The notes under the pieces: model-generated
Database searches by the model: none
What the model saw: only the letters and a program-made list of their open reading frames with translations
Told to the model about the DNA's origin: nothing
Made by a program: the position numbers and the translations under genes
Shown: positions 43,454 to 52,850 of the stretch, piece after piece
Position numbering within the stretch: position 1 is the stretch's first letter
Layout of the letters: every line of letters starts with the position of its first letter
Source of the DNA: Burkholderia savannae
GTDB lineage: Bacteria; Pseudomonadota; Gammaproteobacteria; Burkholderiales; Burkholderiaceae
NCBI RefSeq assembly: GCF_001524445.2
Contig: NZ_CP013417.1
Location: forward strand, 930,001 to 994,000
Direction of reading: 5' to 3'
DNA length: 64,000 nt

Positions 43454-44098
43454 TCAAGCGGCCGTCGAGGGCGGCCGCGCGCCCGGCCACGCATGGCCGA
43501 TCGGCGACGGGGAACCCCAGAAGTCCGCACAGCGCTGCAGCCGGTAGACGGCCGCGGGCGGCACGTTCGCCCATGCGATGCCGATGCGCTCCGCGCGAAT
43601 GCCGATCGCCGCGAGCCGGCTTGCGGGAATCGGGCAGCGAGGCAGATAGGTGAACTGATAGAACGCGCCGCCCGGGCCGAGGTGCATCGCGAATGCGCCA
43701 TGCACGATCGCAACCGCCTGCTCGACGGGCATCGCGACGAGCGGCAGGCCACTGACGACGGCGCTCGCACGCGCGTCGCCGAACAGGCCGCGCGTGATGC
43801 CGAGTTCGGCCGCATCCATGTTCATGACCCGCAGGTCGGGAAAGCGGCGACGCAGCGTCGCGGCGAACGCCGGATCGGCTTCGACGAGCACGAGCCGCTC
43901 GGCGGCGACGCCGCGCGACAGCAACTCACGCGTGAAGACGCCCGTGCCCGCGCCGAGTTCGATCACGCGCGCGCTGTCGCCGGGAATCTGGGCGGTCATC
44001 AGCATGGCGAGCGCGGGACCGGACGGCGCGAGCGCGCCGACCTGACGGGGATTGCGCAGCCATGCACGCAGGAAGAGCGCGAGTTCGGGAATCCGCAT
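43454..44098 (-). CDS. Class I SAM-dependent methyltransferase (phospholipid N-methyltransferase-like)
   Basis: 214 residues from the ATG at 44098. FLRAWLRNPRQVGALAPSGP at the start followed by VIELGAGTGVFT (SAM motif I) is the pattern of the PmtA-type phospholipid N-methyltransferases and related KsgA-like proteins. VLVEADPAFA (motif II) and SGLPLVAMP follow. It may methylate phosphatidylethanolamine or a related lipid, but that is inference. A longer start at 44209 adds unrelated sequence and is rejected. Confidence 0.78.
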   Translation of the reverse strand: MRIPELALFLRAWLRNPRQVGALAPSGPALAMLMTAQIPGDSARVIELGAGTGVFTRELLSRGVAAERLVLVEADPAFAATLRRRFPDLRVMNMDAAELGITRGLFGDARASAVVSGLPLVAMPVEQAVAIVHGAFAMHLGPGGAFYQFTYLPRCPIPASRLAAIGIRAERIGIAWANVPPAAVYRLQRCADFWGSPSPIGHAWPGARPPSTAA

Positions 44099-44215
44099 GG
44101 TTGGTTCCAGGGGAATTGAGCGGCAAGCTGTCACGGCGCCGTTCCGATGAAATCGGCTTCGGCTTTGCGACCGGCAAGCTAGCCTGCCACGATCAAAAAC
44201 ACAGGCCATCGTGTA

Positions 44216-44888
44216 TTACCCGCTGTGTTGCGCTGGCGCATGCCGCGCATTGCCAACGCGAATCGGCCGCGACGCGGTCGATCGGATCTGGCGAAGAGGC
44301 CGGATGCGGACGAAGGGCGGCACGCGCGGAATGCGCCGCTCGCGCCGACGATCGACGAAAGCGCGGCGCGAGACTATCGCGGCAAAAAAAAGCCCTTGCG
44401 GAACAAGGGCTTCGGGGTATTCGGTGGGGCGCAGGATGTCGAGTACGTCAGGCGGCGTCAGGTTCGCCATTGGCTTGCCGCCGATCCACGGGAAGGCGTC
44501 CACCTCTAGGCGGCGCAAGATACGGTCTCCGTGACTGTCCGACCATGTGGGCGCGTATTTCGCGTGCCACTCGCGCGCGATGGCTTCGAACCAGTGTTCC
44601 GCGTTGAGACGCTGGGTGCGCTTCTCGGCTTTCTTGGCTTCGCCTGGATCAATGTTCGCCGCCAGTTTTTCGCGTACGGCATCCCGCTTTTTGCGCGCTT
44701 CTACCAGCGAAACTTCCGGATAGGTGCCAAACGCCAAGCTCTTCTCTCTGCCGCCGAATCGATATTTCAAGACCCATCGCTTTCGCCCTGCTGGGGTGAC
44801 AAGCAGGAACAGTCCGCCGCTGTCGAATAGCTTCTGCTGTTTTTTCCATGGGCTTGGCGCGGCGGATCGCCATATCAGTCAGTGCCAT
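44216..44888 (-). pseudogene. Truncated, frameshifted phage tyrosine integrase
   Basis: From the ATG at 44888 (MALTDMAIRRAKPMEK) the frame breaks at a six-T run on the plus strand (44840-44845). The other frame continues QKLFDSGGLFLLVTPAGRKR, then WVLKYRFGGREKSLAFGTYP and HWFEAIAREWHAKYAPTWSD. This is the DUF4102 arm-binding and core-binding N-terminus of a P4/CP4-57-type integrase. Homology stops near 44415, so the catalytic R-H-R-Y domain is absent. It points the same way as, and lies 198 bases beyond the 3' end of, ssrA, a classic integration site. Confidence 0.85.
44386..44412 (-). terminator. Terminator-like hairpin at the integrase break point
   Basis: AAGCCCTTG and CAAGGGCTT flank a five-base loop. 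On the minus strand they are followed by a T-run. It lies exactly where integrase homology ends. Confidence 0.75.
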
Positions 44889-44959
44889 GCGCGTTCCTTT
44901 GCTGGCTGAGGATGAATGGGGTTTGGGGGTTGTCGATTGATGGAGGGCTGGAGAGCCCC

Positions 44960-44984
44960 CAGAAAAACCCCCGGTTTGGGGTTG
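44960..44984 (-). terminator. Second hairpin downstream of ssrA
   Basis: On the minus strand AACCCC and GGGGTT form a short stem followed by TTTTCT, about 100 bases beyond the ssrA 3' end. It may back up the main ssrA terminator. Confidence 0.4.
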
Positions 44985-45017
44985 TTTCTACCGGACAACG
45001 TTGGGCGTAGTTTGCAA

Positions 45018-45053
45018 TAAAAAACCCCGCGAAGCCAAGCTGGGCGGGGTTTT
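45018..45053 (-). terminator. Rho-independent terminator of ssrA
   Basis: AAAACCCCGC on one side and GCGGGGTTTT on the other (read on either strand) flank a loop. On the minus strand it is followed by a T-run, about 35 bases after the CCA end of tmRNA. Confidence 0.8.
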
Positions 45054-45086
45054 CTGGGTAAAGACGGGTGACGCTAGGCAGGAAAA

Positions 45087-45456
45087 TGGTGGAGGCGGCG
45101 GGAATCGAACCCGCGTCCAGAAGCGGTCCACGACCAGTTCTACATGTTTAGTTCTGTCTTTTGATTTAACCGTGACGTCGCGGACGAACACGCTCCGTTG
45201 CGGCGATTCACTAAGTTTTCGACCCGGCCGTCGTGACGCCGGCAAGGCTTAACTGACGTATATGACCTCTGTCGGTATTGCTACCGGTCTTGCGACACTA
45301 GCCCGTCAGTGAACTAGGCAGAGGACGGCGGCCCTTAGGCTGCCAGTGCGAACGTATCGTCGTTTGCAGTTACGTTTTTCCCATTGATTAACGAGGTGAC
45401 GGGTCCTCGACATGCCCTAGCCGCTTCACAACCCCTGTCGAAACCAGGTCGCCCCC
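45087..45456 (-). ncRNA. ssrA: Transfer-messenger RNA (tmRNA)
   Basis: A 370-nt tmRNA on the minus strand. The tRNA-like ends pair (5' GGGGGCG at 45456; 3' CGCCTCC plus ACCA ending at 45087) and the T-arm GGTTCGATTCC is present. The tag frame at 45335-45367 reads ANDDTFALAA followed by TAA. It rescues stalled ribosomes in trans-translation with SmpB. Its promoter lies inside the 3' end of gph. Its 3' end was an integration site for the element represented by the integrase remnant. Confidence 0.97.
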
Positions 45457-45462
45457 AGCGGA

Positions 45463-46188
45463 TTACACATTATAGCGCAACGCGCGCAGCAATCGCTCCA
45501 GTTCGTCCGTTGTCTCGACGAGATGCTGCGCTTGCCACTCGGCGGGCACGGCGCTGTCGCCGCAATAGCCGTACGCGGCCGCCACCGTTGGCATCCCGGC
45601 CGCGCTGCCTGCCTGGATGTCGCGCAGGTCGTCGCCGACGTACACGATCCGCGCGGGCGCGAGCGACAGCCGCTGCGCCGCGTACAGCAGCGGCGCCGGA
45701 TGCGGCTTCGGGTGCGACGCCGTGTCGCCGCTGACGACGCACGCCGCGCGCCCGGCGAGGCCGAGCAGTTCGACGAGCGGATCGGTGAACCGCGCGGCCT
45801 TGTTCGTCACGATGCCCCAGCGCACGCCGCGCGCGTCGAGCGCGTCGAGGAGCGCGCCGATGCCCGGAAAGAGCGTCGTCTGCACGCACAGGTCGGTCGC
45901 GTAGTTCGCGAGGAATTCGTCGCGCAGCGCATCGTATTCCACGTCCGCCGGCGCGATGCCGAACGCGCCGCCGATCAGGCCGCGGGCGCCCGCCGATGCG
46001 AGCGGACGCAGCGCGTCGAGCGGCGTTTGTGCGACGCCGCGCGAGCGCTGCATCTTGTTGACTGCGGCGGCGAGGTCGGGTGCGGTGTCGGCGAGCGTGC
46101 CGTCGAGATCGAACAGCACGGCTTCGCATGCATCGAGGCGCGGCTCGTCGGTCGGCGACGCGGCGAAGGAGGGCGAGGATGAGCTCAT
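45463..46188 (-). CDS. gph: Phosphoglycolate phosphatase (HAD family)
   Basis: 241 residues. HAD motif I is AVLFDLDGTLADTAPD (nucleophile Asp near residue 27), motif II is IVTNK, motif III Lys is in HPKPHPAPL and motif IV is VYVGDDLRDIQAG. The cap and length match Gph, which dephosphorylates 2-phosphoglycolate from DNA repair and photorespiration-like reactions. The stop lies only 6 bases before the ssrA 5' end. It follows ubiG by 25 bases; the two form the usual ubiG-gph pair. Confidence 0.93.
   Translation of the reverse strand: MSSSSPSFAASPTDEPRLDACEAVLFDLDGTLADTAPDLAAAVNKMQRSRGVAQTPLDALRPLASAGARGLIGGAFGIAPADVEYDALRDEFLANYATDLCVQTTLFPGIGALLDALDARGVRWGIVTNKAARFTDPLVELLGLAGRAACVVSGDTASHPKPHPAPLLYAAQRLSLAPARIVYVGDDLRDIQAGSAAGMPTVAAAYGYCGDSAVPAEWQAQHLVETTDELERLLRALRYNV
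45469..45474 (-). promoter_or_regulatory. ssrA promoter -10 element inside gph
   Basis: A perfect TATAAT on the minus strand overlaps the Tyr-Asn codons just before the gph stop. Transcription would start near 45462, giving a short 5' leader removed by RNase P. No strong -35 is obvious. Confidence 0.7.
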
Positions 46189-46213
46189 GGACGAGATCGA
46201 AACGGGTGGCGGG

Positions 46214-46912
46214 TCAGGCGCTGCGGCGGCATGCGAGGAGATAGTTGACGTCGGTGTCGTTCGACAGCGTGAAACGCTTCGCGAGCGGGTGATACGTGAT
46301 GCCCTTGATCTCGACGGTCTGCAGATCGGCTGCGCGCACGAAGCGTGCGAGCTCGGATGGCCGGATGAAGCGCGCGTAGTCGTGCGTGCCCTTCGGCAGC
46401 ATCTGCGCGATGTACTCGGCGCCGATCACGGCGAGCAGGTACGACTTCAGGTTGCGGTTCAGCGTCGAGAAGAACACCCAGCCGCCCGGCTTCACGAGCG
46501 TCGCGCATGCGGCGACGATGTTCGCGGGCGACGGCACGTGCTCGAGCATCTCCATGCACGTGACGACGTCGTACGTGCCCGGTTCGCGCGCGGCGAGCGC
46601 TTCGGCCGCGATCGCCTCGTAATCGACGGTCACGCCGCTCTCGAGGCTGTGCAGATCGGCGACGCCGAGCGCTTCCGTCGAGAGATCGATGCCCTTGACC
46701 TGCGCGCCGAGCGACGCCATCGATTCGGACAGGATGCCGCCGCCGCAGCCGATGTCGACGATGCGCTTGCCCGGCAGATGCGCATGCGCGTCGATCCAGT
46801 TCAGACGCACCGGATTGAGGTCGTGCAGCGGCTTGAATTCGGCGTTCGGGTCCCACCATTTGTGGGCGAGGTCGCTGAATTTCTGGAGTTCGTGCGGATC
46901 GGCGTTCGTCAT
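46214..46912 (-). CDS. ubiG: Ubiquinone biosynthesis O-methyltransferase
   Basis: 232 residues starting [20 protein letters not shown]. The [20 protein letters not shown] and LNPVRLNWI blocks and [15 protein letters not shown] (SAM motif I) are diagnostic of UbiG, which performs both O-methylations in ubiquinone synthesis. Length is normal. It precedes gph with a 25-base gap. A longer upstream start (46957) adds a tail absent from the family. Confidence 0.95.
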   Translation of the reverse strand: MTNADPHELQKFSDLAHKWWDPNAEFKPLHDLNPVRLNWIDAHAHLPGKRIVDIGCGGGILSESMASLGAQVKGIDLSTEALGVADLHSLESGVTVDYEAIAAEALAAREPGTYDVVTCMEMLEHVPSPANIVAACATLVKPGGWVFFSTLNRNLKSYLLAVIGAEYIAQMLPKGTHDYARFIRPSELARFVRAADLQTVEIKGITYHPLAKRFTLSNDTDVNYLLACRRSA

Positions 46913-47030
46913 GTCGGCAAGCGGATGCGGGAAAGAGGGTGGCGGCGCGCCCGTCAAGCCACGAGTATATAAGCTAAGCGGGCGAGGTCGCCAGGAACGC
47001 GGCCGAGCGATGTCCGGGCCGCGTCAATGA

Positions 47031-47057
47031 AAAAGCCCCGCCGAAGCGGGGCTTTTG
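47031..47057 (-). terminator. Rho-independent terminator after the OmpA-family gene
   Basis: AAAAAGCCCCGC and GCGGGGCTTTT flank a short CGAA loop; read on the minus strand it ends in T's, 25 bases beyond the gene. Confidence 0.9.
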
Positions 47058-47081
47058 AAGCAGATGCGATCGATCCGCGGC

Positions 47082-47756
47082 TTACTGCGCCGGAACGGTC
47101 GTCTTCTGCACTTCCTGCGTACCAACCACTTCGACTTCCACGCGGCGGTCCGGTGCGAGGCAGGCGATGAGCTGCTTGCGGTTCTTCTGCTTGCAGGTGT
47201 TGCCCGTGACCGGGTTGCGCTTGCCCTTGCCTTCCGTGTAAACCTTGTTCGCCGGAACGCCCTTGCTGACAAGGTACGACTTGACGGCTTGCGCACGGCG
47301 CAGCGACAGACGGTCGTTGTACTTGTCCGAACCGATGCGGTCGGTGTAGCCCGTGGCGACGACCACTTCCACGTTCATGCCTTGGATCTTCGAGGCCAGT
47401 TCGTCAAGCTTCTGCTTGCCGGCCGGCTTCAGGATGGCCTTGTCGAAGTCGAACAGCGTATCGGCTTGGTACGTAATCTTCTGGCTCGTGATGACCGGAG
47501 CAGCCGGTGCAACCGGGGCCGGTGCCGGTGCCTGGGCGACCAGTGCGCCATCGCACTTCGCGTTGGCGGTGGCCGGCGTCCAGAACGCATCGCGCCAGCA
47601 GAGCTCGTTCGTGCCGTTCATCCACACCCATTCGCCCGTGCCATTCACCCAGTTGTCATTCACGGCTTGACGCGACGCCGGCACCGACTGTGCCGAAGCG
47701 GATGCAGCCATAACTGCGGTAGCTGCAATGAACGCGAGCTTTGAAAGTTTATTCAT
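47082..47756 (-). CDS. ompA: OmpA-family outer-membrane protein
   Basis: 224 residues with a signal peptide (MNKLSKLAFIAATAVMAASA...AQ). A short mature N-terminus with NGTGEWVWMNGTNELCWRDA is followed by an Ala/Pro hinge, then a C-terminal OmpA peptidoglycan-binding domain: LFDFDKAILKPAGKQKLDEL, VATGYTDRIGSDKYNDRLSL and the ANKVYTEGKGKRNPV region. There is no eight-strand barrel, so it is a small OmpA/OprF-C-like protein that anchors to peptidoglycan. The two conserved Cys (TCKQ, ACLA) are typical of beta-proteobacterial members. Codon use is less GC-extreme than its neighbours, as in highly expressed genes. Confidence 0.9.
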   Translation of the reverse strand: MNKLSKLAFIAATAVMAASASAQSVPASRQAVNDNWVNGTGEWVWMNGTNELCWRDAFWTPATANAKCDGALVAQAPAPAPVAPAAPVITSQKITYQADTLFDFDKAILKPAGKQKLDELASKIQGMNVEVVVATGYTDRIGSDKYNDRLSLRRAQAVKSYLVSKGVPANKVYTEGKGKRNPVTGNTCKQKNRKQLIACLAPDRRVEVEVVGTQEVQKTTVPAQ

Positions 47757-48165
47757 ATTTCTCCTCTCGAAATTGAGATTACCGCAGGTTTACTGCGAGC
47801 CTGTTGACGATGACAAGTCATACATTGCTCGAAGTATAACATTGGTGCGGCACAAAAAACGCGGCACCGCTCTGTGTAGACTTCGAGCAGCGTCTAACTT
47901 TCAGTGCGTTGGCATTTTGCCATATCGTTCCCTTCCCACGAAAAAAAATCCTCCCCACCCTAAGATCGGTCTATCGATTGTGGCGCGAGTGCAACACCGC
48001 TTGCCGCATGTTTTGAAAATTGTCAAGTCTGTTGGCGGGGAATTGCAGATTTTTTGAAATGCGAACCTTTCGTTGATCGTTTTGTGTTTTTTTGTGCGTG
48101 CGGCGGGGCGGGGTGGCGGCGAAGCGGCCGCGCGAGTTTCGCCATTCTTATATAGAGGGGCCGCG
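47757..48165. other. Divergent intergenic region between ompA and gyrA
   Basis: About 410 bases, relatively AT-rich in the middle (47780-48090). It holds the ompA extended -10 and leads to the gyrA promoter. No RNA gene or small ORF is convincing. Confidence 0.55.
47833..47841 (-). promoter_or_regulatory. Extended -10 promoter of ompA
   Basis: On the minus strand TGTTATACT fits an extended -10 element, with no clear -35. It would leave a leader of about 70 nt before the ompA start. Confidence 0.45.
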
Positions 48166-48194
48166 TTGGGGCGGGTTGGGGCGCATGTTAGAAT
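48166..48194 (+). promoter_or_regulatory. Candidate gyrA promoter
   Basis: TTGGGG (48166-48171) and TAGAAT (48189-48194) are separated by 17 bases, giving a start near 48201 and a leader of about 65 nt before the gyrA ATG. Confidence 0.55.
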
Positions 48195-48266
48195 CGCACG
48201 TTGCGTCGCGCGAGCGGCGCCCACGCGAAAGGCGGCCCCGTCTTCGCTCCGAAAAGATACGGATAC

Positions 48267-50870
48267 ATGGATCAATTCGCCAAAGAGACCCTGCCCACCT
48301 CCCTCGAGGAGGAAATGCGCAAGTCGTATCTCGATTACGCCATGAGCGTGATCGTCGGACGTGCCCTTCCGGATGTCCGCGATGGCTTGAAGCCCGTGCA
48401 CCGGCGCGTGCTGTTCGCAATGCACGAACTGAACAACGACTGGAACCGGCCTTACAAGAAGTCCGCGCGTATCGTCGGCGACGTGATCGGTAAGTACCAC
48501 CCGCACGGCGACACCGCGGTCTACGACACGATCGTCCGGATGGCCCAGGACTTCTCGCTGCGCTACATGCTCGTCGACGGCCAGGGCAACTTCGGCTCCG
48601 TCGACGGCGACAACGCGGCCGCGATGCGCTACACCGAAATCCGGATGGCCAAGATCGGCCACGAGCTGCTCGCGGACATCGACAAGGAAACCGTCGACTT
48701 CGGCCCGAACTACGACGGCAGCGAGACGCAGCCGCTCATCCTGCCGTCGCGGATTCCGAACCTCCTCATCAACGGTTCGTCGGGGATCGCGGTCGGCATG
48801 GCCACCAACATTCCGCCGCACAACCTGAACGAGGTCGTCGACGCGTGCCTGTATCTGCTGAACAATCCGCAGGCGAGCGTCGACGAGCTGATCGAGATCA
48901 TCCCCGCGCCGGATTTCCCGACGGCCGGCATCATCTACGGCGTCGCGGGCGTGCGCGACGGCTATCGCACGGGGCGCGGCCGCGTCGTGATGCGCGCGAC
49001 GACGCACTTCGAGGAGATCGACCGCGGCCAGCGGATGGCGATCATCGTCGACGAGCTGCCGTACCAGGTCAACAAGCGCTCGCTGCTCGAGCGCATCGCC
49101 GAGCTCGTCAACGAGAAGAAGCTCGAGGGCATCTCCGACATCCGCGACGAGTCCGACAAGAGCGGCATGCGCGTCGTGATCGAGCTCAAGCGCGGCGAAG
49201 TGCCCGAGGTCGTGCTGAACAACCTCTACAAGGCGACGCAGCTGCAAGACACGTTCGGCATGAACATGGTCGCGCTCGTCGACAACCAGCCGAAGCTCCT
49301 CAATCTGAAGGAAATCCTGCAGTGCTTCCTGTCGCATCGACGCGAAGTGCTGACGCGGCGCACGGTCTACGAGCTGCGCAAGGCGCGCGAACGCGGCCAC
49401 GTGCTCGAGGGCCTCGCCGTCGCGCTCGCGAACATCGACGAGTTCATCGCGATCATCAAGGCCGCGCCGACGCCGCCGATCGCGAAGCAGGAACTGATGG
49501 CGAAGTCGTGGGATTCGTCGCTCGTGCGCGAGATGCTGACGCGCGCCGAGACGGAGAACGCTGCGGCGGGCGGGCGCGACGCGTACCGCCCGGAAGGCTT
49601 GAGCCCGGCGTTCGGCATGCAGGGCGACGGCCTCTACAGGCTGTCCGATACGCAGGCGCAGGAAATCCTCCAGATGCGCCTGCAGCGTCTGACGGGCCTC
49701 GAGCAGGACAAGATCATCGGCGAATACCGCGACGTGATGGCGCAGATCGCCGATCTGCTCGACATTCTCGCGCGGCCCGAGCGGATCACCGTGATGATCA
49801 GCGAGGAGCTGAACGCGGTGAAGGCCGAGTTCGGCGACGCGCGCCGCTCGAAGATCGAGCTGAACGCGACCGAGCTGAATACGGAAGACTTGATCACGCC
49901 GCAGGACATGGTGGTGACGATGTCGCACGCGGGCTACGTGAAGTCGCAGCCGCTGTCGGAATATCGCGCGCAGAAGCGCGGCGGCCGCGGCAAGCAGGCG
50001 ACGCAGATGAAGGAAGACGACTGGATCGAGACGCTCTTCATCGCGAACACGCACGACTACATCCTGTGCTTCTCGAACCGCGGCCGCGTGTACTGGGTCA
50101 AGGTCTACGAGGTGCCGCAGGGCTCGCGCAACTCGCGCGGCCGTCCGATCGTCAACATGTTCCCGCTGCAGGACGGCGAGAAGATCAACGTCGTGCTGCC
50201 CGTCAAGGAATTCTCGGCCGACAAGTACGTGTTCATGACGACGGCCTTGGGCACCGTCAAGAAGACGCCGCTCGAAGCGTTCAGCCGGCCGATGAAGAAG
50301 GGCATCATCGCGGTCGGCCTCGACGAGGGCGACTACCTGATCGGCGCGGCGATCACCGACGGCGCGCACGACGTGATGCTGTTCTCCGACGCCGGCAAGG
50401 CGGTGCGCTTCGACGAGAACGACGTGCGTCCGATGGGCCGCGAGGCGCGCGGCGTGCGCGGGATGCAGCTCGACGAAGGTCAGCAGGTGATCGCGATGCT
50501 CGTCGCGGGCAGCGAGGAGCAATCGGTGCTGACCGCGACCGAGAACGGTTTCGGCAAGCGCACGCCGATCACCGAGTACACGCGCCACGGCCGCGGCACG
50601 AAGGGGATGATCGCGATCCAGACGTCCGAGCGCAATGGTCGCGTGGTGGCCGCTACGCTCGTCGACGCCGAGGATCAGATCATGCTGATCACCACGGCGG
50701 GCGTGTTGATCCGCACGCGCGTGTCGGAGATCCGCGAGATGGGACGGGCGACGCAAGGTGTTACACTCATCAGTCTCGATGAAGGCACCAAGCTTTCGGG
50801 TCTGCAGCAGATCGCCGAGGCGGATGCCGATCCCGACGACGACGACGCGTCGGAGGGCGGCGACGCCTGA
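48267..50870 (+). CDS. gyrA: DNA gyrase subunit A
   Basis: 867 residues starting [20 protein letters not shown]. The catalytic Tyr is Y122 in AAMRYTE, the winged-helix and tower segments follow, and the C-terminal beta-pinwheel carries the GyrA-box-like QKRGGRGKQ. In the quinolone region the residues are T83 and D87 ([12 protein letters not shown]), the unmutated state for this group as far as known. With GyrB it introduces negative supercoils. It has its own promoter. Confidence 0.98.
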   Translation: MDQFAKETLPTSLEEEMRKSYLDYAMSVIVGRALPDVRDGLKPVHRRVLFAMHELNNDWNRPYKKSARIVGDVIGKYHPHGDTAVYDTIVRMAQDFSLRYMLVDGQGNFGSVDGDNAAAMRYTEIRMAKIGHELLADIDKETVDFGPNYDGSETQPLILPSRIPNLLINGSSGIAVGMATNIPPHNLNEVVDACLYLLNNPQASVDELIEIIPAPDFPTAGIIYGVAGVRDGYRTGRGRVVMRATTHFEEIDRGQRMAIIVDELPYQVNKRSLLERIAELVNEKKLEGISDIRDESDKSGMRVVIELKRGEVPEVVLNNLYKATQLQDTFGMNMVALVDNQPKLLNLKEILQCFLSHRREVLTRRTVYELRKARERGHVLEGLAVALANIDEFIAIIKAAPTPPIAKQELMAKSWDSSLVREMLTRAETENAAAGGRDAYRPEGLSPAFGMQGDGLYRLSDTQAQEILQMRLQRLTGLEQDKIIGEYRDVMAQIADLLDILARPERITVMISEELNAVKAEFGDARRSKIELNATELNTEDLITPQDMVVTMSHAGYVKSQPLSEYRAQKRGGRGKQATQMKEDDWIETLFIANTHDYILCFSNRGRVYWVKVYEVPQGSRNSRGRPIVNMFPLQDGEKINVVLPVKEFSADKYVFMTTALGTVKKTPLEAFSRPMKKGIIAVGLDEGDYLIGAAITDGAHDVMLFSDAGKAVRFDENDVRPMGREARGVRGMQLDEGQQVIAMLVAGSEEQSVLTATENGFGKRTPITEYTRHGRGTKGMIAIQTSERNGRVVAATLVDAEDQIMLITTAGVLIRTRVSEIREMGRATQGVTLISLDEGTKLSGLQQIAEADADPDDDDASEGGDA

Positions 50871-50969
50871 GCCGGTTGTGACCGTCGAGCCGCCGCCCGG
50901 CGCGCACGCAAAGATGCGGCGTGACGGGCGCGGCGTATAAACTGTGCATATTTCCATGAGGGAGTGATG

Positions 50970-51566
50970 ATGCAAAAACGATTCAAGCAACTGGTCCTGC
51001 TGGCAGCGATGGTTCCGGCGTTCGCGATGGCTCAGTCGCTGTCGAACCAGACTTCGGCTCCGGCGGCCGCTGCTCCGATCGACGCAGACAAGAAGGCGGC
51101 GATCAAGGATCTGCTCGACGCGATCGACGCGCCGAAGCTCGTCGCGGCCATCGCGAACAGCGCCGAGATGCAGTCGAAGCAGCTCGTGCCGGCGATCCTG
51201 TCGGACGCGCTGTCGGAGAACAAGACGCTGAACGACAAGCAAAAGCAAGCCGCCGTGCCGACGCTGCAAAAGAATGCGGTGCCGAAGCTCGTCGACGGCG
51301 CGGGCAAGGTGTTCGGCACGCAGCAGTTCACGAACGACGCGATGCAGGCTCAGTACGACGCGTACGCGAAGTACTACAGCACGTCGGAGATCAAGGATCT
51401 GACGACGTTCTACAAGAGCCCGACGGGCCGCAAGTTCATCCAGGTTCAGGATCAGGTCGGCCGCGACGTCGTGAACGGCCTGATGCAGAAGTACATGCCG
51501 CAGGCGATCAAGGCGACGCGCGACCAAGCCGACAAGGAAGTCGCGACGGTCAAGCCGGGCAAGTAA
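50970..51566 (+). CDS. DUF2059 secreted protein
   Basis: 198 residues with a signal peptide (QLVLLAAMVPAFAMA) and a helical mature part. LTTFYKSPTGRKFIQVQDQV is the DUF2059 signature (YxSPxGxKxxxxxP-like). Function is unknown. Three start codons sit in a row (GTG 50964, ATG 50967, ATG 50970); the last is best spaced from the GAGGGAG ribosome-binding site. It lies between gyrA and serC, as often seen in beta-proteobacteria. Confidence 0.85.
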   Translation: MQKRFKQLVLLAAMVPAFAMAQSLSNQTSAPAAAAPIDADKKAAIKDLLDAIDAPKLVAAIANSAEMQSKQLVPAILSDALSENKTLNDKQKQAAVPTLQKNAVPKLVDGAGKVFGTQQFTNDAMQAQYDAYAKYYSTSEIKDLTTFYKSPTGRKFIQVQDQVGRDVVNGLMQKYMPQAIKATRDQADKEVATVKPGK

Positions 51567-51734
51567 GCCGCGCCGGCTGAGGCCCGCCGGCCGGGGCGTT
51601 CGCCGCCCGGGTTTGGCGGGTTCGTCAGGACAGTGCGATAATGGCCGTTTGCGCGACAGCGCAAGCGGCCATTTCCTTTTCCCGCGCGGCTTTCGGCGGA
51701 TCGAGGCGGCCGCGTCCCTTCCGAGGTTCTCACG

Positions 51735-52817
51735 ATGCGCGTCTTTAATTTCTCCGCCGGTCCCGCGGCGATGCCCGAGGAAGTGCTGCGCCAGGCGGCC
51801 GCCGAAATGCTCGACTGGAACGGCAGCGGCATGAGCGTGATGGAAATGAGCCATCGCGGCAAGGAATTCATGTCGATCCACGAGGCGGCGCTTGCCGATC
51901 TGCGCGAGCTGCTCGACGTGCCCGCGAACTACCGGATACTGTTCCTGCAGGGCGGAGGGATCGCCGAGAACGCGATCGTGCCGATGAACCTGCTCGGTTC
52001 GCGGACGACGGCCGACTTCATCGTCACGGGCTCGTGGTCGCAGAAGTCGTTCAACGAGGCGAAGAAATACTGCGCGCCGCATCTCGCCGCGACGGGCAAG
52101 ACGGAAGCGGGCTTCACGCGCGTGCCGGCGTTCTCCGAATGGCAAATGTCCGACGATCCGGCGTACGTGCACCTGTGCACGAACGAGACGATCGACGGCG
52201 TCGAGACGTTCGACATCCCCGATCTCGGCAACGTGCCGCTCGTCGCCGACGTGTCGTCGCACATCCTGTCGCGTCCGATCGAGATCGAGAAGTACGGCGC
52301 GATCTTCGGCGGCGCGCAGAAGAACATCGGGATGGCGGGCGTGACGCTCGTGATCGTCCGCGAGGATCTGCTCGACCGCGCGCTGTCGATCTGCCCGTCG
52401 GCGTTCGAGTGGAAGACGGTCGCGCTCAACAATTCGCTGTACAACACGCCGCCCACCTACGCGATCTACATCGCGGGCCTCGTGTTCAAGTGGCTGAAGG
52501 CGCAAGGCGGCCTTGCCGAGATCGAGAAGCGCAACATCGAAAAATCGAAGCTGCTGTACGACGCGATCGACGCGGGCAGCTTCTATCTGAACAAGGTCGA
52601 GAAGTCGGCGCGTTCGCGGATGAACGTGCCGTTCTTTCTTGCCGACGAATCGCGCAACGAAGACTTCCTTGCCGGCGCAAAAGAGCGCGGGCTGCTGCAG
52701 TTGAAGGGCCACAAGTCCGTCGGCGGCATGCGGGCGTCGATCTATAACGCGGTGCCGCTCGCGGGCGTGCAGGCGCTCGTCGAGTACATGAGAGATTTCG
52801 AGCGGCGATGCGCGTGA
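51735..52817 (+). CDS. serC: Phosphoserine aminotransferase
   Basis: 360 residues starting [33 protein letters not shown], the PLP Lys in [20 protein letters not shown] and the C-terminal [17 protein letters not shown] are diagnostic of SerC. It forms phosphoserine for serine synthesis and the pyridoxal-phosphate precursor. It begins the serC-pheA-tyrA-aroA-cmk-rpsA gene run. Confidence 0.97.
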   Translation: MRVFNFSAGPAAMPEEVLRQAAAEMLDWNGSGMSVMEMSHRGKEFMSIHEAALADLRELLDVPANYRILFLQGGGIAENAIVPMNLLGSRTTADFIVTGSWSQKSFNEAKKYCAPHLAATGKTEAGFTRVPAFSEWQMSDDPAYVHLCTNETIDGVETFDIPDLGNVPLVADVSSHILSRPIEIEKYGAIFGGAQKNIGMAGVTLVIVREDLLDRALSICPSAFEWKTVALNNSLYNTPPTYAIYIAGLVFKWLKAQGGLAEIEKRNIEKSKLLYDAIDAGSFYLNKVEKSARSRMNVPFFLADESRNEDFLAGAKERGLLQLKGHKSVGGMRASIYNAVPLAGVQALVEYMRDFERRCA

Positions 52818-52850
52818 CGCGCGCCGCTCCCTAAGCACGCTTGTCAATTC

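Noticed and set aside
44216..44888. An intact prophage integrase
   Set aside because: A frameshift and loss of the catalytic domain make it non-functional, and no other phage genes adjoin it.
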